From positions 29,627,893 to 29,691,892 of the forward strand of contig OZ024825.1 of NCBI GenBank assembly GCA_964016985.1: a stretch of 64,000 nt of DNA, in the 5' to 3' direction. How positions within the stretch are numbered: position 1 is the stretch's first letter; each line of letters starts with the position of its first letter. Shown here piece after piece: positions 54,856 to 64,000 of the stretch. The stretch comes from Anodontia alba (lineage: Eukaryota > Mollusca > Bivalvia > Lucinida > Lucinidae). The notes under the pieces were generated by a model. The model saw nothing but the letters and a program-made list of their open reading frames with translations. It did not search any database and was not told the DNA's origin. A program made the translations under genes and the position numbers.

Positions 54856-55187
54856 CAGTCGAACCTCAATGGCTCGAACATCATAGGGACCATGGAAATT
54901 CGTTCGAGACATAGGTAGTTCGAGCCACTGAGGGTTAATCATGACACCAGTTCAGGAAGCAATTAGCGATAATTTAGGAAAATCTTTTCGATTTTCTACA
55001 CAGTGATTGTATGTTGAGTGTACTCATTAGAATCGCCTCGATGAGGCGATTCTCATGAGTACACACAACATACAATTTCTCGATAAAATAAGAAAATTTC
55101 CTTAAATATTTGTTTTCTTGAGCTATCGGAAGAATTTCGTAGGGACTCAAAAACGAGTTCGAATTAGCCATGGTAAACGAGCCATCA
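54856..55187. mobile_element. pal-D element, reverse orientation, right end lost
   Basis: CAGTCGAACCTCAATGGCTC after TA. It ends at GGTAAACGAGCCATCATAT, without the terminal CAGT complement. Between 54509 and 54855 there are only pal-N scraps. Confidence 0.75.
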
Positions 55188-55618
55188 TATATATAACGAC
55201 AAACAACAAAGTCTCTGTTTATTTGTTCAGCTTACACACCAGAGGCGGAGGAAGATCTGGACTTAAACTGTTTGTCAATGGCCCCCAAAATACGCGTACT
55301 CTTCTCATGATATATGCATGGCATTTATCAATATCGTCTTCAAAGTCCCAGATATTACTAATTAGTTTTGACATATTGATAGATAATGATATATCGTCCA
55401 CATGATTTAAGGTCAGGCTGAACATGTCCTTGAAATGACAATCTTAGAAAAAAAAAAAAAGTCTGGTCATTCGTTTACAGATATCGGTGTATTTCTCCAG
55501 TACCTCAGACATTCATGGTAATACCACATCATGTTGTCAGTATTTTTTTTATATTATTTATTCTAGTAAGTCACTTAATATAACAATGACCACGCTTTTA
55601 AGGGAATGAATACAATTT
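55188..55618. other. no gene recognised
   Basis: Overlapping frames on both strands (55118-55405 plus, 55219-55425 minus) show no family motif. Confidence 0.35.
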
Positions 55619-56080
55619 CAGAAGAGGTAACTCTGTCCAAATTGGTTTTACCTCCCTTTTGAAAAAAAAAGATCTTCTCTAAAAGGAAATAATTTGCTCC
55701 CCTTCTGAAAATGGGTCTACTCTAAAAGGAAATGATTTGCGCCAAAACTGACTACCTTAAAAGGGAGCTACTCTAAAAGGAAAGAATTTGCTCCCAAATG
55801 GACAACTCTAAAAGGGGCTACTCCAAAAGGAAAAAATGCTCCCTTTTCAGAGAGGGTCTACTCTAAAAGGGAAGAACTTTCTCCCAAAGGGAGCAAATTC
55901 TTTCCTTTAAGGGTAGACCCTTTTCAGAAGATACATGGCGTACTGGGATACAAACAGGTAATCACAAAGTTTGTCTCCCATTGTAAAAAATGGCTGAAAA
56001 TCTACCATGTGTACCCAGTCCCCTTTTAAATAACATACAACAAATTGAACATCGTGACAAAAAGATCTACCGAGCTGCAC
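55619..56080. repeat. pal-Q cluster
   Basis: The block ACTCTAAAAGGAAAGAATTT recurs in direct and inverse form at least six times. Short GAGCAAATTCTTTCC complements create many alternative hairpins. Confidence 0.65.
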
Positions 56081-56521
56081 ACTGATGGTATTTTGCAGAC
56101 GCCATATTAGATATTTTTTTTTCATTTTCCATGCCATGGAAAAGGGTCCTGCTTTTCATATGAATACTCTCCACTTTATTATTTATTTATTGCCGAAAAA
56201 AAGATTTAGACGCAGGCGATGCATATGAAAATCATCCAGGTTTGTGGGAACGAATGAAGCTTATAGAAAACATGTACCACTAATCGTGAATGCTCATATT
56301 TTAATTCAGTTTGGGAAGAACTAATTGCAGGTTAAAGTTACATTTTAACAAATTCTAAGTTTTATTGCGAATTAAATGAAGGAAAAACTAATACATTCGG
56401 TGTAGGGTACACCCGTTGACCTACAGTTACAATAGACATTACAAAAAATTGGGGCTAGACATAGAAAAAATGTCTTCGGGGCCTGCCCGGGGCATCTTCG
56501 CATTCCTAGCAGGCCATATAT
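56081..56521. other. no gene; pal-B scrap
   Basis: TTGCAGACGCCATATTAGAT (56092) is the only recognisable piece. Confidence 0.35.
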
Positions 56522-56628
56522 CCCAGTAAGCATTCTACATGAATCTATAGCGGGCCGTTATCGGCCCGTCAGCTACCCTGACGGGCCAGTAACGGCCTGC
56601 TATATATTTACGTCAAATGCTTACTGGG
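56522..56628. mobile_element. pal-L element with 2-bp AT duplication
   Basis: CCCAGTAAGCATTCTACATG to CAAATGCTTACTGGG, AT on both sides (56520-56521, 56629-56630). Confidence 0.85.
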
Positions 56629-56639
56629 ATTTACTGTTC

Positions 56640-57046
56640 GTAGATACATTGACTCGCAATGTGAGAAAATGTACCTTCGGACATGCGCGGCCATTGAAGA
56701 CTCAGACTAGACTGCGCATCCGTGCAGTATGATCAGTCGTCGCTGTCCTCCTGAAGGGAACTGGGATCCTTGGCAGTCCAAAGGGAAGGGGGAAGTAATT
56801 ATGTCAACATATCCCATTAATCAAAAAGTGCAGGTAAAACCCGAGACTACTTTTTGACAGTGTGTGCATCTTGATTGGTTAATAATGCTGAAGTGACAAT
56901 AGTTTTTGCTTCTAACAAATGCAGAAAATATTTTTCTTTAAATTCATAATCAGTTTACTGCCAGATGCAGTTATACACTGGTGTTTTGGACCAAAAAATA
57001 GACCCAGTAAGCGTTCTTTATAAATCTATACCGGACCGTTATCCAC
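56640..57046. other. pal-N scrap, unique DNA, pal-L left third
   Basis: GAAGACTCAGACTAGACTGC (56695) is pal-N-like. CCCAGTAAGCGTTCTTTATA to GACCGTTAT (57002-57042) is a broken pal-L. Confidence 0.5.
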
Positions 57047-57069
57047 TTTGGCGACCATTTGCGAGACTG

Positions 57070-57455
57070 TGGTTGCCATTAAAGGCTTCATATTCCTCAA
57101 AAATAGTCATCTTTTATCCAAGAAAGGTTTAAAGAATTTATACATGGTATAGTAATAGGATCATAAAATGTGGCATCCGACAGCCTGTAAAATTTCAGTT
57201 AGTCCCTCGTTTTTGAACTGGATCAAAAATGAAACAATTTTTTTTATCGTATTTCTGAATTAATGTTGGCAACATTAATTCAGAGATACGATAAAAAATC
57301 ATTTCATTTCAAGAACGACAGACAAACTGAAATTTTACAGGCTGTCATGTGCCACACTTTATTATCGTATCTAATACCATATATCAATTTACTAAACCTT
57401 TCTTAGATAACAAAATGTCTATTTTTGAGGAATATGGAACCTTTAAACAACATCC
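57070..57455. mobile_element. 0.39-kb long inverted repeat
   Basis: Arms of about 170 bp: AGGCTTCATATTCCTCAAAA on the left pairs with TTTGAGGAATATGGAACC on the right, AGCCTGTAAAATTTCAGTT pairs with AACTGAAATTTTACAGGCT, and the tip is ATTAATGTTGGCAACATTAA. The 67-codon plus frame in the right arm is not called a gene. Confidence 0.75.
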
Positions 57456-57568
57456 GCTATTTCACAAACAAGCAGCTAACATAGTTTTTTTCCCTTCGGT
57501 TTTTAGGCCCCTAGTCTACATATTGGCTTTTAAGGCATACATTGTATCATGATGCTCTACATTCATTA

Positions 57569-57879
57569 AAGCCGGCCTCGGTGGCTCAGTTGGATGCGCC
57601 GTCCGACTGGAGACCAGAAGGTCGCGGGTTCAACCGCCGCCGAGGTCGGCAACATTCTTTCGTGGAGATTGATCATGAAATATTTTCTACGGTCATTCTC
57701 TCCCTTCCGCTGATTCAAGAAGGGCAGTTGTCAGTTTCTGGCGAAAGAATGTGCACAGTACTGGTTAACCGCTTAGAGGACTAAGCCTGCCCAGTAAACG
57801 TGTGGTTAGGTAAACTGACCGCGCTCGACATGACCCCATTGGGTTGACTGGGCCGTAAAACCTCAACACAAACAAACAA
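57569..57879 (+). mobile_element. tRNA-derived SINE with 10-bp target duplication
   Basis: The first 81 bp fold like a tRNA: GCCGGCCTC pairs with GAGGTCGGC, the A box is TGGCTCAGTTGG and the B box GCGGGTTCAACCG. A 0.2-kb body follows, with TTCTGGCGAAAGAATGTGCA, and a tail of CAACACAAACAAACAAA. ACATTCATTA flanks both ends (57559-57568, 57880-57889). Confidence 0.9.
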
Positions 57880-57984
57880 ACATTCATTATGAGATGCATG
57901 ATACACTGTCAAAGACTAGGGTGGGGTGTGGGGGGTGGTCACCATTGGAGTCTATGGGATGAATAATTATTAGATCACACTGCT

Positions 57985-58215
57985 CCAAAGAGCGTACAGC
58001 GAAACCTCGCACCAGTCTGCGCGGGTACGCCGGCTGATCTTAGTCTGCCCTGGGCGTACATGTCTCAAGGTACGTTTTATCATGTAACGGCTCAATTCTA
58101 TAACATTTAAGCGGACAGTGAAGGCCCTGATCAGACTGCGCATCTGCGCAGTCTGATCTGGGCCTTCGCTGTCCGCATATGATGAAAACATGTTTTCGCA
58201 TGGCGCCGGTAAAAT
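57985..58215. repeat. pal-N copy, best hairpin
   Basis: GCGGACAGTGAAGGCCCTGA to TCTGGGCCTTCGCTGTCCGC (58113-58183) is a near-perfect 71-bp hairpin around GACTGCGCATCTGCGCAGTC. Bases 58216-58430 hold nothing recognised. Confidence 0.75.
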
Positions 58216-58430
58216 AAATTTTCGCATTGATGACCATTCAGGTCGAAGTCATCAGTTATATCAAGTTATTCCGGTACGAAGGAATTTAAGCAATTTCATC
58301 GCAACTTGTAATGATACGAAGAAGTCTTTTTAAAGCGAATAAAAGTTGTCATGTTTACAATATTCAGGTTGTAACTGTATACACACGTGTCAAACGAACA
58401 ATTAAACAAACTCCGGTGTTACGTGAAAAG

Positions 58431-58615
58431 ATATCTTGATATCTCCAGATAAGAGGGGGTATCCACATATAATATTTTTTCTTATTTCTCCATGAAAACA
58501 TATGTTGTGGGTACTCATTAGAAGCGCCTCGGTGATGCGCTCCTGATGAGTACCCATTACATATGTTTTCATGGAGAATTAAGAAAAAAATGTCAGTACC
58601 TTCTGGTTAAAAAAA
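58431..58615. repeat. pal-H copy
   Basis: TTTCTCCATGAAAACATATG and complement, with a decayed GAAGCGCCTCGGTGATGCGC apex. GATATCTTGATATCTCCAGA precedes it. Confidence 0.75.
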
Positions 58616-58749
58616 AATAGAAAAGAAAAAGGCACCTATTAATCTCAAAGTATATATTTTCGGGCGTTCAAACTGCACAGCTGCGAAGTTTGATCATGGC
58701 ATTCTCTGTTTTGTTACATAATCATCCTACACTGTAGAATATGTTTACC

Positions 58750-59038
58750 CATTACGAAAACACGACCATACAAATATATTGAAAATTTTACCACCAAAAA
58801 ATGAAATTTTCAGATAAAAAAAATCTGATATGTTTCATATTTCTGCTCAAAACATAGATTATGGGTACTCGTTAGAACCACCACAGCGATGCGGCTCTAA
58901 CGAGTACCGACAATCTATGCTTTTGAGCAGAAATAAGCAAAATAATATATATCCCTGTAAATCCCAGTTTTACTACATTGTATATAAAAATGGGGTTTAT
59001 GGGGATCAACATTATATAGGTATGTATGTTTCGTGATG
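58750..59038. mobile_element. pal-A element, reverse orientation
   Basis: CATTACGAAAACACGACC to TAGGTATGTATGTTTCGTGATG, with a decayed GAACCACCACAGCGATGCGG apex. Confidence 0.78.
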
Positions 59039-59243
59039 GTATCATAAGGATGATCTGGGACTGCGCTATTATCGCATGCCCCGAAGACCTCTTTTTATTT
59101 GCTTGACGCAGGTCATGTTATGTTACCAACCTTTTCTGTAACAATGGCGGCAACATTGTTATGAACGGGGTCAACGTACGAAGGACAATATATATACAAG
59201 CTCAGTAACACGCGGATTTTTCCTTAAGCCTCACAGTCATTAA

Positions 59244-59479
59244 CCCTTAAAACGCCAAGAAAACCTGCATCAAAAAATGTCGTCTGTTTATGTCGTCTGC
59301 TGAATATTCTTGCAAACTTTTCAAACCTATTTTATGCATACAGGCAAACAGTGTGGACCCAGATCAGACTGCTCCTAGGAGCAGTCTGATCTGGGTCCAC
59401 ACTGTTTGCAAAAACGACTTTTAAATTCACAAGCAGATGACAAAGCAGACGACAATTGTTGTGAATGGCGCTTTAAGGG
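59244..59479. mobile_element. pal-K element with TTAA duplication
   Basis: TTAA at 59240-59243 and 59480-59483. CCCTTAAAACGCCAAGAAAA and ATGGCGCTTTAAGGG ends, and a perfect GGCAAACAGTGTGGACCCAG hairpin with a CTGCTCCTAGGAGCAG tip. Confidence 0.88.
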
Positions 59480-60049
59480 TTAAAAAACAACAACAAACTT
59501 TAGGCCAAGCTCTAATCAAAAATAGAACTCATACACAAACCGTGAAGGCAAAGATTATGCTGCGCATTCGCCTAGTGATAGGGCCTTCCTGCTGGCTTCA
59601 AAGGTTTAGTTGGCTATACTAGCGAATACCGAAGGCTTTGCTCGATCTGCGCAAGTGCACAGCTAATCTAATGGTTCTGCGCCATAGAGGTTCAAATTCA
59701 CATTTCTTTGCGATTCTGCAACCACATTCTGGTGTGTTGAAAAAATGTTGTTTTTTTTTCACCAGCTTCTTCGTTGTTAAAATCTTTAACAGGTGGCTTC
59801 TTAGTTTTGTTATAAAACCCGCCTGTTGTGTAGTTTCATAACCAGCTAAAAGTATATATTTTTAAAAATAATACACAGAACTTGAAAACGAAACGCACTT
59901 GCGTGGTATAAGAATACTGTCGGAGGCTGTGTTTGTTACTGAGGTTTGCCACTAAAATATATGTCATTATAGAAGTCAACGGTCATTGTGAACTACTTTT
60001 AGAATCCTAGGTAGCTATAACATAAAACTAGGTCATTGTGCAAGGCCAT

Positions 60050-60086
<37 letters not shown>

Positions 60087-60318
60087 AAATTAGTCAGGTT
60101 GGTATCTAAGATCACAGACCGGTAGAAGTCTCTTTTATGTCGGTGCACGGGTAAAAGCTGAGGGTAAAAGTCACTGCAGATGCCCACAGATTACTGTGAA
60201 CTACTTTTTTTTTTTTAAAAAAAAGGTCACATCAATATATTTGTTCTCAGACAGGCTAAACAATTAAAACAATACTAGGGCTTCATCGCCACTACATGAG
60301 GCAGACCCTGCGTTTCTG
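59480..60318. other. no gene; pal-N scrap and (CT)n
   Basis: TCTGCGCAAGTGCACAGCTA near 59650 is pal-N-like. (CT)n lies at 60054-60086 and a T/A run at 60206-60224. No credible exon was seen. Confidence 0.45.
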
Positions 60319-60421
60319 CCCAGCAGGCACACAACGTTAAAATGACGTCGTATCAACGTCGATGCGACGTGATCGCATCGACGTTGATACGACGTCATTT
60401 TGATGTTGTGTGCCTGCTGGG
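60319..60421. mobile_element. pal-M element with 2-bp TG duplication
   Basis: CCCAGCAGGCACACAACG to TTGTGTGCCTGCTGGG. TG at 60317-60318 and 60422-60423. The tip is CGACGTGATCGCATCG. Confidence 0.85.
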
Positions 60422-60451
60422 TGTGGGCCATCACTTTGAGAAAGTAACTAC

Positions 60452-60640
60452 TTAGCACGCTATGGACAAATTACGCAAACTGATAATATTTTTTCTATCT
60501 TTTACAGAAAACAGGCTTTGATATTTCTTACGTGTCTCCAAAGAAGACGTTTTGCAATGTCAAATCCTATTTTCTGGAAAATAAATAAAAAAAATCAAAA
60601 TGTCGTCTACTGATTTTTTTACCCAACGTGCTTACGGTTT
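60452..60640. repeat. pal-B copy, decayed
   Basis: TTAGCACGCTATGGACAAAT on the left and TGTCGTCTACTGATTT, ACCCAACGTGCTTACG on the right. The apex is broken. Confidence 0.6.
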
Positions 60641-60736
60641 ATGTTACATACCCCACTGTCGAGATCACATGAAATAAGGTTGCTGTGCGGTGCGTTAGTA
60701 TATATAATAGTAGAACGGCACTCTGGGTCACCCTAA

Positions 60737-60957
60737 ATGCGTTATTGGACGAAGTGTTTTAGGGATCAAATTCAGGCGCTACATATAGCAAGTAGGAAAA
60801 CTCATGAAGAAATATTACATGCGGAATTGCCTGTACAATTTCTCAACATATCAACAACGAGTCTTGATAATTCAAGAAAAGCAACTTGTACTGACAGTCA
60901 AGATTACCTCAGGAATTATCGTACCTATCTACACCCTTCACGCTTGTATAAGACACT
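60737..60957 (+). other. possible coding exon, unidentified
   Basis: An ATG directly after an in-frame TAA opens about 74 codons of mixed, non-repetitive composition (…DQIQALHIASRKTHEE…) to a possible CTG|GTAATT donor at 60957. It lies in the longest element-free stretch of this part of the window (60641-61253). No family is recognised, and a second frame (60964-61194) with a hydrophobic segment follows. Either could be chance. Confidence 0.2.
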
Positions 60958-61253
60958 GGTAATTTGATGTGTGCAATTACCAGTATGCCTGATCAGTGCG
61001 CGTTCATGCGCCTGACCAGGTATTTTAATGCTACCTTTGAGTTCCATTTTATGTCTGAACGACAGGGATCCGGATATATTTGTCTCTTTGTATGTATACT
61101 CCTAAGTTCTCTTATTGTTTCCTTGTTCTGTCTGGGTGTTGAGCGTTTTGCTTCAGGTCGTGCTCCAAAGTTCATTGTTTTCTTTTTCTTCTGATGCATG
61201 TTGCCGCCTCATGACCAAGCAGTCTAAAAAAGCTCGTATGCACAGGCGTTTTA

Positions 61254-61581
61254 CAGTCGACTCTCGTTATCTCGAATTCCAAGGGACTCACTGAAACACT
61301 TCGAGATATCCGTACCTCGACACATCAGAGTTGAGAGAGTGAGGATAACAATAAATTGAACAACCACATTTAACAAATGAATATGTAATTTGACCCCTGA
61401 AGTTAGATTTATAAATATAAAATAATGTGGAAAAGAGGAGAAATTGCTCCTTATTTCTCCTTTTTTCCACATTATTTTGTTACCTGTTGTCATAGTTTCA
61501 TGTTAAAACAGGGACCAGATTTTCACTTCGAGATAAGCGGTAATTTGAAATAAGCGAGTTCGTGATAACGAGGCTCGACTG
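61254..61581. mobile_element. pal-F element with TA duplication
   Basis: CAGTCGACTCTCGTTATCTC to GATAACGAGGCTCGACTG with TA on both sides. The hairpin is AGAGGAGAAATTGCTCCTTA with its complement. It matches 22494. Confidence 0.82.
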
Positions 61582-62276
61582 TATTTGCTAGTTTGTCATT
61601 AGGACGGTATGCCGCCCAATCATCCGGGTGGTGTGCTCAATATATTAAGTATTCTCGTCTGCTTCGATAGAAAGTTTACTCAGAAAAGGTTTCCATTGGT
61701 CACGGTTTTGTTTTATGTCTGCCCAGGGTAGATGTTTTAAAATATTACTGCGCACACACAAGACCAATGTTCAATGGCATATAGACAGAAAAGATGAGAA
61801 ATCGCCAATAAAACGTGCGACCTGTTAAATGAGACGTGATGTCGTCTTTTGCACGCTCCACGAGCTTTTACTGAACTCAGATTGTCATAATCGCATTAAG
61901 AGAAGACGTAACTAACAGCCCAGACTAACAACAACAAAAGACATTCGCACAATCTGATCAGGGTCTTCCCCGTTGGAATACAGAATCATGGCGTACTGCC
62001 GAGTGTACGGACAAACGTGAAATATCTTGTCGGGCAGCACGACTGCATTTACTGATTCTGGTTTCAGTTGTTTGTATAATACATTACAGTGTGCGAGTTC
62101 TGGTGGTACGTTCTACTAGCCATCCACTCATATCGGCAGCGAGGAAAAGCAGTACTTTTAACACGATTCTGGTCATATCAACCCGTACATGCCTGCACCA
62201 GGCCCTTTTAGAAAATCCTGGCTCACCATGCAAATATATAACAGTCGGAGCATCTTCCTCAGTAGACAAGTGACTG
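61582..62276. other. no gene recognised
   Basis: Unique-looking DNA. Frames at 62084-62308 minus and 62091-62273 plus overlap and show no motif. Confidence 0.35.
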
Positions 62277-62604
62277 CAGTCGAACCTCGATGGCTCGAAG
62301 TTTACCATAGCTTATTCGAACTCGTTTTTGCGTCCCTACGAAATTCTTCCGATAGCTCAAGAAAACAAATATTTAAGGAAATTTTCTTATTTTATCGTGA
62401 AATTGTATGTTGTGTGTACTTTTCGAGGCGATCCTAATGAGTACACTCAACATACAATCACTGTGTAGAAAATCGAAAAGATTTCCCTAAATTATCGCTA
62501 TTTGCTTTACTGGTGCCATGATTAACCCTCACTGGCTCGAACTACCCATGTCTCGAACGAATTTCCATGGTCCCAAAGATGTTCGAGCCATTGAGGTTCG
62601 ACTG
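62277..62604. mobile_element. pal-D element
   Basis: CAGTCGAACCTCGATGGCTC to GCCATTGAGGTTCGACTG. Part of the left tip is deleted (GTGTACTTTTCGAGGCGATC). Confidence 0.8.
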
Positions 62605-63320
62605 TACTTATGCACATGCTTAGCTGGATCTTCGCGCGTGCTTGGCCGAGTTCACATTTGACTTATGCAAATAGTGGTGTGCCTGACCATCATGCAACGG
62701 TACCGGTGTCCTGTCTGTCATCTTACAGCAAAGCATTGTCTTAACATATTGCCGCCAACATAAGGTTCATTTCCGTTCAAACAAGTGATAATAAAAATAT
62801 CTTTGAGTACCTAAAAGTAAACTCTTAGAAGATGCTTAAGTCAAATGCAAAGTAAATAAACTAGACATAACGGCAAAGAGCCGAAGCATATTCTTTCCTG
62901 GTAATGGATCTTTAAAGTACGTTTCACTTTTGTCTGGGCACATAAGGGTTATCGGCATGCTTAACGAGTACGCCTTTCGCGGGTTTTCTGGTATTAGATT
63001 TATCACATTTTTCATAATTTACTTTTTTCAATACACTTAGCTTGGCGTTAACGACTACATGCAATTCACAGTTGAAAATAGGATTAGATAAAAAGATGAA
63101 AGCTCGCGAATGAGAACTCTGCCATCAAAAAGAACCGCGATGTACACGAGGCAATCTTTACATATTGCACGAGCGTTTTCTGAAAACTGTTTCCAACAGA
63201 GAATTGCTTTCTTTAAACCTACCTGTACTGCATGAAAGAGAGAGAGAAAGAAAGAGAAAAGGGCCTTTATGCCATGTACAAACACCGGCTATAGGTATTT
63301 AACACACTTGTACTGCCTTG
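62605..63320. other. no gene recognised
   Basis: No element or coding signal apart from an (AG)-rich spot at 63236-63262. Confidence 0.35.
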
Positions 63321-63324
63321 AGGT

Positions 63325-63405
63325 ACAAGCCGGCTACGCGGTAGAGTGTAGGACTTTCATCCAGCGGACCGGGATCGATCCACGGCCGTGACATTAGATT
63401 TTTTT
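63325..63405 (+). repeat. tRNA-like sequence, probably a SINE head
   Basis: GGCTACGCGGTAGAGTGTAG resembles an A-box region and GACCGGGATCGATCC a B box; T-rich DNA follows. The acceptor stem does not close, so this is not called a functional tRNA gene. Confidence 0.45.
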
Positions 63406-63435
63406 CCTCGGGAATAATATATATGTTAGCAGACG

Positions 63436-64000
63436 GCGTCCGTCGTGCTTCAAATGGCATCTCCTCCGTAACTACTGGGCGGATTTCAACCAAAGTTGAT
63501 AGGATTGTTCCTTTGGAGGCCCTCTACCAAAATTGCTCAAATTGTTCTGCTCCGTTGCACAAAATGGCCGCCAGAGCTAAAAATATAAAAAATCTTTAAA
63601 CGACATCTCCTCCTAGGCCAGTGGCCCGATTTCAAAATAATTACATAGAAATGTTCCTTTGGGCGACCCTCTAGCATTTTAATGGTTCCGCTCCGCTGAA
63701 CAAAAAAGACCGCCAGAGCTAAAAATAGAAAAAAAAAAAACCTTTAAACGACATCTTCTCCTAAGCCAGTGACCCGATTTCAAAATAATTTCACAGAATT
63801 GTTTCTTGGGTGACCCTCTACCAAAATTGCTAAATAGTTCCGCTCCGCTGAACAAAATGACCGCCAGAGCTAAAAATAGAAAAATCTTTAAACGACATCT
63901 TCTCCAAGGCGAATGGCCCGATTTCAAAATAAGTTCACAGAAATGTTCCTTGGGTGACCTTCAACTAAAATTGCTAAAATGGTTCCGCTCCGCTGAACAA
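63436..64000. repeat. tandem array of about 146-bp units, cut by window end
   Basis: Unit starts (…CGACATCTCCTCC…) at about 63455, 63601, 63749 and 63893. Each unit has GTTCCGCTCCGCTGAACAAA, GACCGCCAGAGCTAAAAATA and GTTCCTTGGGTGACCCTCTA. The minus-strand frame 63679-63927 is repeat translation. Confidence 0.88.

Overview
The window is eukaryotic nuclear DNA: AT-rich, with spliced coding sequence, microsatellites, tRNA-derived SINEs, minisatellites and very many short palindromic transposons. The repeat types (a SINE ending in CACCAAATC plus (ATC)n, GTCC-rich arrays, the TTTATGCCCCCG repeat, TGACCTTGACCT arrays) match what I know from bivalve molluscs, most like a venerid-type clam. The species cannot be fixed from the sequence alone.

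The only gene I can support is a two-exon FAM167-family gene on the + strand. Exon 1 is 26830-27114, a 12.7-kb intron follows, and exon 2 is 39841-40149 with the stop. Together they encode 197 residues. The frame is continuous across a phase-0 GTAAGT/TTTCCAG junction that falls inside the conserved helix. Two other open frames (32455-32830 minus, 60737-60957 plus) are weak candidates. No functional tRNA, rRNA, CRISPR or prokaryotic operon was seen.

The rest is a dense layer of non-autonomous elements, nearly all long inverted repeats of 100-360 bp. I use these working names. pal-A: ends CATYACGAAAACAYGCC, apex GTACTCGTTAGAACCGCCTC. pal-H: ends unclear, 'TTTCTCCATGAAAACATATG' arms and almost the same apex. 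pal-D, pal-E and pal-F: CAGT...ACTG ends with TA target duplications, Tigger/pogo-like; D and E carry the same apex. pal-B and pal-C: TTAA-flanked, GCAGACGACA arms. pal-I, J, K, O, P and Z: TTAA-flanked, GGCAAACAGTGTAGACCC arms. pal-G: ends ACCGTATTTACCCTAA, same GCAAACAG arms. pal-L and pal-M: CCCAG...CTGGG ends with 2-bp duplications. pal-N: CCTGATCAGACTGCGC hairpins. pal-Q: ACTCTAAAAGGAAAGAA blocks.

Layout. 1-18.4 kb: mixed palindromic elements, one SINE, a 41-bp minisatellite, and a G/C-rich nested element at 11.9-12.4 kb. 18.4-24.1 kb: a 28/56-bp satellite cut by (TA)n, pal-F, pal-A and pal-D. 25-40 kb: the FAM167-like gene, whose intron is mostly mobile elements. 40.2-40.6 kb: a 66/72-bp tandem repeat just after the stop codon. 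41-48 kb: SINE, pal-N, pal-D and pal-M. 48.1-49.95 kb: a GTCC-rich microsatellite followed by two tandem arrays, the second with a 146-bp period and a nuclear-receptor-like half-site in every unit. 50-63 kb: further elements, including a three-level nest at 52.7-53.7 kb and a SINE with a 10-bp target duplication at 57.6 kb. 63.4-64.0 kb: another array of about 146-bp period running off the window.

Because elements sit inside each other and inside satellites, empty sites can be reconstructed by eye. That gives direct evidence on target duplications, and shows that element families with unrelated ends share the same hairpin tip.
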